Source: CATOSK01 sp963665735
Lineage (GTDB): Bacteria > Chloroflexota > Dehalococcoidia > Lucifugimonadales > UBA3495
Assembly: GCA_963665735.1 (NCBI GenBank)
Contig: OY762444.1
Location: 806,001 to 870,000, forward strand
DNA: 64,000 nucleotides
Direction: 5' to 3'
This document shows positions 42,648-50,057 of this stretch, one piece after another; the first letter of the stretch is position 1, and every line of letters begins with the position of its first letter. Both the position numbers and the translations under genes were made by a program. Under the pieces are notes generated by a model, which saw nothing but the letters and a program-made list of their open reading frames with translations, made no database searches and was not told the origin of the DNA.

Positions 42648-43484
42648 ATGGCTATCAGGGTCGTTACCGACAGCGCTTCAGACCTTCCGGCGGACTTGGC
42701 CGCCGCTTTGGACGTGACCGTTATCCCCTGCAACGTGGTGATTCAGGACGTAAACTACAAGGACGGCGTGGACATCCATCCCGACGAATTTTACCAACGG
42801 CTATTGGCCGGCCCCGGCCTGCCCACCACGTCCCAACCGTCGGTGGCCGATTTTCAGACCTGCTACCAGGGCTTGCTGGACCAGGGCCACCAAATCCTTT
42901 CCATCCACGTTTCCGGCAAACTCAGCGGCACCATGAACTCGGCGGAACGCGCCAAGGAAGCCCTGGGCAACCCGGACAGCATTGAGTTGGTTGACTCTCA
43001 ACTGGCGTCGCTGGGGTTGGGGCTGGCGGTCATCGCCGCCGCCGAAGAAGCTGCCCAGTCCGAAGACCTGCCCGGCCTGGCTGGCCGCGTCCGCGCGGGA
43101 CTCGACAACATCCGTTGTTTCATCGCCCTAGACACGCTGGAATACCTGCAAAAAGGCGGGCGCATTGGCAAAGCCCAGGCGTTTCTGGGGTCAATGCTCA
43201 GCGTCAAACCCATCCTGACCTTGCAGGATGGCGAAGTCCACCCGGTAGAGCGACCCCGCAACGCCCAACGCGCCTTGCAGCGTTTGGGGGAACTGGCCCG
43301 GGAAGGCGGCCCGGCAACCCGAATGGGAATCATTTACAGCACCGACCCCCAGCGGGCCGAGCAACTGAAAAACCAATGCGCCGACCTGGCGCCGGAAGAC
43401 CGCATCGTTGATGCCCGGTTCGGCCCGGTGCTGGGAACCTACGTCGGCCCCGGCGCTGTCGCCGTGATGTTGACCCAGGGATGA
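42648..43484 (+). CDS. DegV family fatty acid-binding protein (FakB-like)
   Basis: The 278-residue product begins MAIRVVTDSASDLPADLAAAL, the DegV N-terminus, with VSGKLSGTMNSAERAKEAL and KGGRIGKAQAFLGSMLSVKPILTLQDGEV later. The fold holds a fatty acid for phosphorylation by the upstream kinase. GGGAGAGG precedes the ATG. The gap to the kinase gene is 60 bases. Confidence 0.93.
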   Translation: MAIRVVTDSASDLPADLAAALDVTVIPCNVVIQDVNYKDGVDIHPDEFYQRLLAGPGLPTTSQPSVADFQTCYQGLLDQGHQILSIHVSGKLSGTMNSAERAKEALGNPDSIELVDSQLASLGLGLAVIAAAEEAAQSEDLPGLAGRVRAGLDNIRCFIALDTLEYLQKGGRIGKAQAFLGSMLSVKPILTLQDGEVHPVERPRNAQRALQRLGELAREGGPATRMGIIYSTDPQRAEQLKNQCADLAPEDRIVDARFGPVLGTYVGPGAVAVMLTQG

Positions 43485-43607
43485 GGACGCCGGCCCGGTT
43501 GCCAATTGTTTGAACCCCGGAGGACAATGGCCCCATCCCAAGCCGGCCCACTGTACTACATTCCCGGCAGGGGTCAATCCACCTTGGCCGGGCCTATGTG
43601 AACGCCC

Positions 43608-46139
43608 ATGACCGCCGAACCTTCAAGTCCTCCCCAATGGGTTGAAGCGCTGGGGAAAATCCTGGAATTGGAAGACCTGCGGGGTTACAACAACTCGGCG
43701 GTCTCCGGCGGCATGGACCGTTTCATCCAACATTGGGCCGAAGCCATCAGGGACTATCTGGAATCATCTGCCCAAGCCCTTGACTTGGTACAGGTCGAAT
43801 ACGGGTCAATGACCCCGGAAGAACGGCGGAAATGGGCGTCGCTGGCCCGGAAATATCTGCCCCTTCCACCCATGCCTGTAGAACCGCAGGACGCAACAGC
43901 CCCACCGCCGACTGGCTCGCCAACCCCGGCCCCGGAACCCCGGCAATCCGCGCCAAACGCTGCGACTTCGCGCCCCCGCAGCAAGTCTAGCCGGAGCGCG
44001 CCGCCGGGGGGTCTTGACGTTGACGCTACGGTGGACCGGCTGCGGGGAGTCAGCTCCCGGCTTTCCGCCCGCCTGCAAAGGTTGGGAGTCGTCACAGTGC
44101 GGGATTTGCTGTACCTTTTCCCTCGCCGGCATCAGGACTACTCCCACACCATCAAAATCTCCGAAGCCCTTCCCGACCAGGAATGTACCGTCGTCGGCCA
44201 CGTATGGGACGCCCGCGCGGTCAAGCTGGGGGCCGGGGGCCGCTTGAAAGCCACCGAAGCCGTCATCAGCGACGAATCCGGCAACGTGAAACTAATCTGG
44301 TTCGGCCAGGACTACATCGCCAAGTCTCTCGAACCCAACGCCCGCATTGCCATCAGCGGCAAGCCCAGCATCCACCGCGGCCAGTTGGTTTTCGAGTCGC
44401 CGGATTACGAAGTCGTAGAGGACGGCCAGACTTCCATCCACACCGGGCGCTTGACGCCGGTTTACCCGCTGACCGAAGGGTTGAACGGGCGTAATCTCCG
44501 CCGGCTGATTCACCAGGCTCTTAACGAATGGCTGGGCGGGCTGGAAGAAGTCTTGCCAGTGGAAACCCTGCAAGAACTCGGCCTTATGTCCGTCCGGGAC
44601 GCCGTGATGCAGGCCCACTACCCGGATAACCTGGACGCCTGGGACGCCGCCCGACGCCGGCTGGCCTTTGACGAATTGCTGTCTCTCCAACTGGCGGTGT
44701 TGGCTCGCCGCCGCCGCTGGAACCAGGGAGTAACCGGCGTTCCCATTCCCATCAATCGGAAAGTCTTGCGCCGGTTCGTGGATTCCCTGCCCTTTCCCCT
44801 GACCGCGGCCCAGCGTCGTTGCGTCACGGAAATCCTCAACGACCTTGACCGGGGCGCTCCTCCCATGAACCGGCTGCTCCAGGGAGAAGTCGGCAGCGGC
44901 AAGACCGTGGTGGTGCTGGTGGCCTTGCTGTCCGCCGCCGCCGCCGGGTATCAGGGCGCCATAATGGTTCCCACCGAAGTCCTGGCCGAGCAGCACTTTC
45001 AGACCATCACCGAACTGCTGAGCGGCTTGGCTCAGCCGGTAAAGGACACTAACCGCATCACCGTTTACCTGGAGAACCACGACCAGCCCATTTCCGTCGG
45101 CCTGCTTACCGGCAGCACCCGCGCCAGGGCAAGGCGGGAATTGACCCAACTGGCCGCTGAGGGCAACCTGGATTTGCTGGTAGGGACGCACGCCCTTATC
45201 CAGTCCGGCGTGGACATCCCCAACCTTGCCTTGGCGGTCATGGACGAGCAGCACCGATTTGGCGTTACGCAACGCTCCGCCCTGCGGCGCAAGGGAGCCG
45301 AGAATCCGCATACCCTGGTGTTGTCCGCCACCCCCATTCCCCGCACTCTTTCCCTGACCCTCTACGGAGACCTGGACATATCCACTATTGACGAACTGCC
45401 CCCCGGACGGCAGGAAGTCCGCACCCGCTGGCTGGGGCCGGACAAACGCGATGCCGCTTACGGGTTCATTCAGCGGCAGGTGCAGGAAGGCCGGCAGGCT
45501 TTCATCATCTATCCTCTTGTCGAAGAGTCCGACGCCGTGGAAGCCAAGGCAGCCACCGAAGACCACCAACGGTTGTCCAACGAAGTATTTCCCGGCCTGC
45601 GGGTGGGACTGCTCCACGGGCGAATGTCCGCCAAGGACAAAGACCGGGTGATGCGCCAATTCCGCGACGGCGACCTGGACATCCTGGTTTCCACCGCCGT
45701 TGTCGAGGTGGGGATTGACGTTCCCAACGCCACCGTGATGCTGGTAGAGGGGGCGGACAGGTTCGGCCTCTCCCAACTTCACCAGTTCCGGGGGCGGGTT
45801 GGCCGGGGACAGCACCGGAGTTACTGCATCCTCATTTCCGACGACCCATCGGCCATAGCCAAAGAACGCCTATCGGCCCTGGAACAAAACAACGACGGGT
45901 TTCACCTGGCCGAGGTTGACCTGGAACTGCGCGGCCCCGGCGATTTCTTCGGCACCCGACAGAGCGGCCTTCCCGACCTGCGAATGGCCCAACTATCCGA
46001 CCGGGAGTTATTGCGCGACGCCCGCCAGGTGGCCGAAACCCTGATGGAAGAAGACCCCAACCTGGAAGCCCCCGAACACGCTCCGTTGGCCCGACAGGTA
46101 ACCCGGTTCCTCAACCGGGTCAGCGACGAACTCAGTTAA
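43608..46139 (+). CDS. recG: ATP-dependent DNA helicase RecG
   Basis: The 843-residue protein has the RecG helicase motifs: Walker A LLQGEVGSGKTVVVL, motif II MDEQHRFGVTQR, LSATPIPRTLSLTLYGDLDIS and ELRGPGDFFGTRQSGLPDL near the end. The wedge/OB domain starts near residue 140 (GVSSRLSARLQRLGVVTVRDLLYLFPRRHQDYS). A 140-residue N-terminal extension with a Pro/Ala-rich linker precedes it, longer than the E. coli form. RecG remodels stalled forks. It follows degV. Confidence 0.96.
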   Translation: MTAEPSSPPQWVEALGKILELEDLRGYNNSAVSGGMDRFIQHWAEAIRDYLESSAQALDLVQVEYGSMTPEERRKWASLARKYLPLPPMPVEPQDATAPPPTGSPTPAPEPRQSAPNAATSRPRSKSSRSAPPGGLDVDATVDRLRGVSSRLSARLQRLGVVTVRDLLYLFPRRHQDYSHTIKISEALPDQECTVVGHVWDARAVKLGAGGRLKATEAVISDESGNVKLIWFGQDYIAKSLEPNARIAISGKPSIHRGQLVFESPDYEVVEDGQTSIHTGRLTPVYPLTEGLNGRNLRRLIHQALNEWLGGLEEVLPVETLQELGLMSVRDAVMQAHYPDNLDAWDAARRRLAFDELLSLQLAVLARRRRWNQGVTGVPIPINRKVLRRFVDSLPFPLTAAQRRCVTEILNDLDRGAPPMNRLLQGEVGSGKTVVVLVALLSAAAAGYQGAIMVPTEVLAEQHFQTITELLSGLAQPVKDTNRITVYLENHDQPISVGLLTGSTRARARRELTQLAAEGNLDLLVGTHALIQSGVDIPNLALAVMDEQHRFGVTQRSALRRKGAENPHTLVLSATPIPRTLSLTLYGDLDISTIDELPPGRQEVRTRWLGPDKRDAAYGFIQRQVQEGRQAFIIYPLVEESDAVEAKAATEDHQRLSNEVFPGLRVGLLHGRMSAKDKDRVMRQFRDGDLDILVSTAVVEVGIDVPNATVMLVEGADRFGLSQLHQFRGRVGRGQHRSYCILISDDPSAIAKERLSALEQNNDGFHLAEVDLELRGPGDFFGTRQSGLPDLRMAQLSDRELLRDARQVAETLMEEDPNLEAPEHAPLARQVTRFLNRVSDELS

Positions 46140-46219
46140 AGCCGTTTGTCAGGCACCGAGGCGCTTCCGCTGTGCATGGCGCTTTTCGGGAAACGGGAGC
46201 CACCGCTCCAAAATGAATC

Positions 46220-46248
46220 GTAGGGGTTGGTTTCAAACCAGCCCCTAC
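46220..46248. terminator. Palindromic hairpin between convergent genes
   Basis: GTAGGGGTTGGTTT and its complement AAACCAGCCCCTAC around a single C make a near-perfect 14-bp stem. It lies between recG and the convergent response-regulator gene. Confidence 0.5.
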
Positions 46249-46276
46249 CCCTCCAAGCACAGAATCAGGCTGACCG

Positions 46277-46957
46277 TCAACCGGAGACGGCGGACTTGAA
46301 ACGGTAGCCGACGTTCCAGATTGTTTCAACAAAGGAATGGTCGGGGTCTTCAATCTTGGACCGCAGCCGCCGCACGTGAACGTCCACGGTGCGGGTGCCG
46401 CCCAGGTAATCGTAACCCCAGACCTGGCTCAAAAGGGCTTCTCTGGTGTAAACCCGCCCCGGATTCGACGCCAGCAGAACCAGCAATTGAAACTCTTTAT
46501 ACGTCAGTGGGACGTGCCGCCCTTGCATCATCACGTCGTACTTTTCCAAGTCTATGACCAGTTCATCCACTTTCAGGACCTGCTGCCCCGCCGGCCCTTT
46601 GACCCGGTATATGGCCTGGCCCACCCGGGCCAGCAACTCCCTTTCGTCAACCGGGGTAAAGATAAACTCGTCCGGGTTCAGCGAAGGGTCGTAACTGCCG
46701 GCCAAGTCTCCCGGCACCACCACCACCGCCGGCAGTTTCAAGTCGCGGCAACGGTCAACCAACCCGCGGGTCTGGGACAACCCCAGGGAACCCATATCCA
46801 GCAAGGCGGCCTCCGGCGAGGGGTCACTGGCATCCTCGCCGAAGTAGTCGGGGTTGTCGCAAATGCTGTAAGAAAGCCCCGCCTGGTCCACCAAGGAAAC
46901 CAGCCGTTGCGCTTCGTTGCTGGGTTCGGCCAATAAACAGACGTTGTACACAGGCAA
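46277..46957 (-). CDS. Orphan OmpR-type response regulator with degenerate receiver
   Basis: The C-terminal half is a clear OmpR/PhoB winged-helix domain (VPLTYKEFQLLVLLASNPGRVYTREALLSQVWG; RTVDVHVRRLRSKIEDP; ETIWNVGYRFK). The N-terminal half has the receiver fold but lacks key residues: the acidic pair is replaced by CLLAEP, and the conserved lysine before the proline is threonine (FIFTPVDE). An aspartate remains in AALLDMGS. It probably works without normal phosphorylation. TTG 46957 or GTG 46951 is the start. No histidine kinase is adjacent. Confidence 0.88.
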   Translation of the reverse strand: MPVYNVCLLAEPSNEAQRLVSLVDQAGLSYSICDNPDYFGEDASDPSPEAALLDMGSLGLSQTRGLVDRCRDLKLPAVVVVPGDLAGSYDPSLNPDEFIFTPVDERELLARVGQAIYRVKGPAGQQVLKVDELVIDLEKYDVMMQGRHVPLTYKEFQLLVLLASNPGRVYTREALLSQVWGYDYLGGTRTVDVHVRRLRSKIEDPDHSFVETIWNVGYRFKSAVSG

Positions 46958-46998
46958 ACCCGGGGAAAGGATGAATAGGAGTCCGTTGGCTTTCCAGG

Positions 46999-47027
46999 AT
47001 TATATCGGCCAATCCCCGGGTTGCCAA
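46999..47027 (-). promoter_or_regulatory. Promoter of the response-regulator gene
   Basis: On the minus strand TTGGCA (47027-47022), a 17-base spacer and perfect TATAAT (47004-46999), about 42 bases before the start codon. Confidence 0.68.
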
Positions 47028-47122
47028 CAAAGACGGCAACACCATCGGCGCGAAATGTCCCAATCCCATAGGGGCCGCCACCTCGAATTTGCAGTCGTAT
47101 GGTGACAGCCGCCAACCCCGGA

Positions 47123-47151
47123 TTGACGATGCCACACCGTAACTCTATCAT
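47123..47151 (+). promoter_or_regulatory. Promoter of the DUF1445/DUF4392 pair
   Basis: TTGACG (47123-47128), a 17-base spacer and TATCAT (47146-47151), 33 bases before the ATG at 47185. Confidence 0.58.
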
Positions 47152-47184
47152 TATCGGCAAAGCCCACCCTTTCGGGAGGCCCCT

Positions 47185-47979
47185 ATGACCACCGCAACCC
47201 TGCCCAAGACCCCCGCCGAAGTCCGGGAGTTAATCCGCGCCGGCCAGTGGCGCGGCGTAACCTCGGGTGTCGCCCCCGGCTACGTTCAGGCCAATCTGGC
47301 TATACTGCCCAGCAACCTGGCTTTCGATTTCCTGCTTTTCTGCCAGCGTAATCCCAAACCTTGCCCGTTGCTGGAAGTTATCGAAGCGGGACAGGTAGAA
47401 CCGGCGTTGACCGCGGCGGGTTCCGACATTCGCACCGACGTCCCCGGTTATCGCATTTACGAAAACGGCCAGTTGACCGCCGAAGTAAATTCCCTGCTTG
47501 ACCATTGGGACGACGGCCTGGTCTCTTTCCTGCTGGGATGCAGCTTTTCCTTCGAGTCGGCCATGACCGAAGCCGGCATCCCCCTGCGGCACCAGGAAAT
47601 GGGTTGCAATGTTCCCATGTATATCACCAACATCTCCACCACGCCGGCCGGAGCCTTTGCCGGGCCGATGGTGGTCAGTATGCGGCCCATCCCCCGGGAA
47701 CAGGTGGTCAGGGCGGTGCAGGTTACTTCCCGTTTTCCCGCCACCCACGGCGCGCCGGTGCACATTGGCGACCCCGACGCCATCGGTATCCATGACTTGT
47801 CCCGGCCCGACTTCGGCGACCCGGTGGAAATCCACCCCGGAGAAGAGCCGGTCTTTTGGGCCTGCGGCGTTACTCCCCAAGCCGTTGCCCTGAACTCCCG
47901 GCCTCCCTTGATGATTACCCACGCCCCCGGTCATATGTTCATCACCGACCGCCGCGATGCCGACGTAGCGGTGTTGTAG
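47185..47979 (+). CDS. DUF1445 putative hydro-lyase (D-glutamate cyclase N-terminal-like)
   Basis: The 264-residue product is typical of the YcsI/DUF1445 family: GVTSGVAPGYVQANLAILP, the conserved LLGCSFSFESAM, GCNVPMYITNI, and FWACGVTPQAVAL with ITHAPGHMFITD near the end. In animals the same domain is joined to DUF4392 in the mitochondrial D-glutamate cyclase. Here the DUF4392 gene follows 5 bases downstream, so the two probably act together. Confidence 0.92.
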   Translation: MTTATLPKTPAEVRELIRAGQWRGVTSGVAPGYVQANLAILPSNLAFDFLLFCQRNPKPCPLLEVIEAGQVEPALTAAGSDIRTDVPGYRIYENGQLTAEVNSLLDHWDDGLVSFLLGCSFSFESAMTEAGIPLRHQEMGCNVPMYITNISTTPAGAFAGPMVVSMRPIPREQVVRAVQVTSRFPATHGAPVHIGDPDAIGIHDLSRPDFGDPVEIHPGEEPVFWACGVTPQAVALNSRPPLMITHAPGHMFITDRRDADVAVL

Positions 47980-47984
47980 TCGCT

Positions 47985-48848
47985 TTGCCCGAGTCAATTG
48001 AAGACATCATCCTGGCCCAAGACCAACGAGGCGTGTCCCAACTGCGGGGTTACGTTCCGGCGGACTTCTGCGCCCAAGCCGCGCAGTACGTTTTGGACAA
48101 CCCCGGCCCGGCGTTGATTGCCACCGGGTTCTACATCCTTTCCGCGGGAAAACCCGAAACCGACGGCCCGCCGGGAGCCATCGCCATCGGCGACGCCCTT
48201 CAGTCTTTGGGCAGCCCGGTGACTTACGTCACTGACCACCACTCCGCCCCGGCCATGCGGGAATGGCTGGAGGAACGGGCCGAGGTCATTGACTTTCCCA
48301 TTGCGGACGTAGCAGCCAGCCGGCGGGAAACGACGGCCATCCTGGAAAGACTAAACCCCGGCTTGGTCATTTCCATTGAACGCTGCGGCCGCACCAACTC
48401 CGACGCCTACCTGAATATGCGCTACCGCGACATCACCGAACACACCGCCCGGTTGGACTACTTCTTCGATGCCGGCATTCCCTCGGTGGGTATCGGCGAC
48501 GGCGGCAACGAAATCGGCATGGGCAACCTCGCCCACGTCATCCCGACAGTGGACACGCTACCCCCCGACCCAGCCGTTACCCCGGTTGACCGGCTCATTC
48601 TAGCCAGCGTCTCCAACTGGGGCGGCTACGGTTTGATTGCGGCCCTCTCCCGGCTGACGGGCCGCAACCTGCTGCCCGACCTGGAAACCGACCGGCGGTT
48701 AATCACCCACCTGGTTGACCGGGGCGCGGTGGACGGCACCAGCGGCGAAAGCAAGTACTACGTGGACAACTTTACCCTGGACGAAAACGCGGCGGTGTTG
48801 GCGAAATTGCACGAACTGGCATCCATCGAACCGGACAAAGCCAACTGA
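47985..48848 (+). CDS. DUF4392 domain protein (D-glutamate cyclase C-terminal-like)
   Basis: The product contains ALIATGFYILSAGKPETDGPPGAIAIGDAL, ISIERCGRTNSDAYLNMRYRDI and IPSVGIGDGGNEIGMGNL, hallmarks of the DUF4392 family. D-glutamate cyclase converts D-glutamate to 5-oxo-D-proline. TTG 47985 (MPESIEDIILAQDQRG) is the likely start, because the ORF further upstream only overlaps the previous gene in another frame. About 287 residues. Confidence 0.9.
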   Translation: MPESIEDIILAQDQRGVSQLRGYVPADFCAQAAQYVLDNPGPALIATGFYILSAGKPETDGPPGAIAIGDALQSLGSPVTYVTDHHSAPAMREWLEERAEVIDFPIADVAASRRETTAILERLNPGLVISIERCGRTNSDAYLNMRYRDITEHTARLDYFFDAGIPSVGIGDGGNEIGMGNLAHVIPTVDTLPPDPAVTPVDRLILASVSNWGGYGLIAALSRLTGRNLLPDLETDRRLITHLVDRGAVDGTSGESKYYVDNFTLDENAAVLAKLHELASIEPDKAN

Positions 48849-48860
48849 GAGGTGACGCCG

Positions 48861-49109
48861 ATGGCTACCCGGGAAGACCTGCACGCCCTGGTGGACTGGC
48901 TGCCCGAATGTGTCTGGGAAGAGGCCAATGAAACCATGCTGGCGCAACTGAAGAAACACGACCCCGTAAGGTACGCCCTTTTTACTGCGCCGGAGGATGA
49001 TGAGCCACTGACGGAAGAAGAAATCGCCGCAATAGACGAAGCATACCAGGCCATAGAACGAGGGGAAATTATCTCAGACGAGGAATTAAAACTCGAACTG
49101 GGGTTGTGA
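48861..49109 (+). CDS. Small antitoxin-like protein, copy 1
   Basis: From ATG 48861, behind GAGGTGACGCCG, the 82-residue product begins MATREDLHALVDWLPECVWEEANETMLAQLKK. It is highly acidic at its C-terminus (LTEEEIAAIDEAYQ; ISDEELKLELGL). A near-copy follows at 49409. Its position directly before a RelE/ParE-like reading frame identifies it as the antitoxin half of a toxin-antitoxin pair. I cannot name the antitoxin family. Confidence 0.75.
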   Translation: MATREDLHALVDWLPECVWEEANETMLAQLKKHDPVRYALFTAPEDDEPLTEEEIAAIDEAYQAIERGEIISDEELKLELGL

Positions 49110-49360
49110 AGTTGCCGATTGATTGGACTCCCTCGGCCCTGAGAGATATGCGGAGGTTGGAGCAATCTACTGCCCGGCGAGTACGTTAAGCCATCCTTGA
49201 TTTTGCCGAAACGGGCCGCGGGGACATGGCAAAACTTCGCGGTCGTCCGAGGGAATGGCGTCTGCGCGTGGGGAATTGGCGGGTTCGTTATACGTTTATC
49301 GGAGAAGATTCGACCCTGCTGGTGCTGCGCGTGTTGCACCGCCGGGAGGCTTACCGGTAA
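49106..49360 (+). pseudogene. RelE/ParE-family toxin with premature stop
   Basis: Reading from GTG 49106, which overlaps the antitoxin stop, gives LPIDWTPSALRDMRRLEQ..ARRVR, then TAA at 49187-49189, and the same frame continues AILDFAETGRGDMAKLRG, EWRLRVGNWRVRYTFIGE, TLLVLRVLHRREAYR to TAA 49358-49360. This is a complete RelE/ParE toxin pattern with one in-frame stop. A single base change (for example CAA to TAA) would explain it. The toxin is presumably inactive. Confidence 0.85.
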
Positions 49361-49408
49361 GGAACGGAGAAATCGAACCGGAAAAATCCGGTTAGCGAGG
49401 TGACGCCT

Positions 49409-49663
49409 ATGGCTACCCGGGAAGACCTGCACGCCCTGGTGGACTGGCTGCCTGAATGTGCTTGGCAAGAGGCCAATGAAACCATGCTGGCGCAACTGAA
49501 GAAACACGACCCGGTAAGTTACGCCCTTTTCACCGCCCCGGAAGATGACCTGACGGAGGATGAAATAGCTGTACTGGAAGAAGCCGACGAGGACAGGCGA
49601 AAGGGAAGGGGAGGTTCGGCTCCCCTATTCCAGGTCAAGAAACGACTTTCCAAGTTGCCCTGA
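49409..49663 (+). CDS. Small antitoxin-like protein, copy 2
   Basis: The first 45 residues are nearly identical to copy 1 (MATREDLHALVDWLPECAWQEANETMLAQLKKHDPV), and the DNA match covers about 150 bases including the ribosome-binding site, showing a recent tandem duplication. The C-terminus differs (RRKGRGGSAPLFQVKKRLSKLP) and is basic rather than acidic, so its partner contact may be lost or changed. Confidence 0.72.
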   Translation: MATREDLHALVDWLPECAWQEANETMLAQLKKHDPVSYALFTAPEDDLTEDEIAVLEEADEDRRKGRGGSAPLFQVKKRLSKLP

Positions 49664-49740
49664 TGTGGCAAGTCCGCTTACGAGGGCGGGCCGAGGCTGA
49701 CCTGGGGGCTGTCCCACGCCGGGAGGCTTATCGCCAATAG
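49663..49740 (+). pseudogene. Deletion remnant of a second ParE-like toxin
   Basis: The ATG overlaps the antitoxin stop in a TGATG arrangement. The 25-codon frame reads MWQVRLRGRAEADLGAVPRREAYRQ: the first 15 residues match a ParE-like N-terminus, and the last eight match the C-terminal end of the toxin copy at 49360 (HRREAYR). About 60 codons between them are missing, so this is an internal deletion. Confidence 0.75.
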
Positions 49741-49765
49741 GAATGAGACACCAGTGCCCGCCGTC

Positions 49766-49978
49766 TCAAACCTCAATGCTCACTTCCTCATATCGGCCGG
49801 AAACCGCGGCCAACGCTTCCGTTTGGTTCATTTCGAGAGCTTCCTTCAAGCCTGAACGCAAGTTTTCAATCAACTCTTCCCGGGTTTCGCCTTGGGCGTT
49901 GACGCCGGCAATCTCTTCGACCCAACCAATCCACCACGAACCGCTTTGTTGGATTATTGCGGTATAAACGGACTTCAC
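49766..49978 (-). CDS. HicB-like antitoxin domain protein, no HicA partner
   Basis: Starting at GTG 49978, with GGGAGGG 7 bases upstream, the 70-residue product reads KSVYTAIIQQSGSWWIGWVEEIAGVNAQGETREELIENLRSGLKEALE, the standard HicB/UPF0150 pattern (V-E-E-I-x-G-x-N-x-Q-G-x-T). It lacks a DNA-binding tail, and no HicA-like gene is adjacent. It lies between the decayed toxin copies and uvrB. Confidence 0.82.
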   Translation of the reverse strand: MKSVYTAIIQQSGSWWIGWVEEIAGVNAQGETREELIENLRSGLKEALEMNQTEALAAVSGRYEEVSIEV

Positions 49979-50057
49979 TTGATAACCCTCCCGTACTGGG
50001 AAATATCCCGCCATCGCCCTTAATGCCCGCCCCGCTGGACTAGTCTGGAGCCTTACG

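Noticed and set aside
49197..49403. 68-codon ORF overlapping the toxin remnant
   Set aside because: It lies in a shifted frame of the recognisable RelE/ParE sequence and has no ribosome-binding site.
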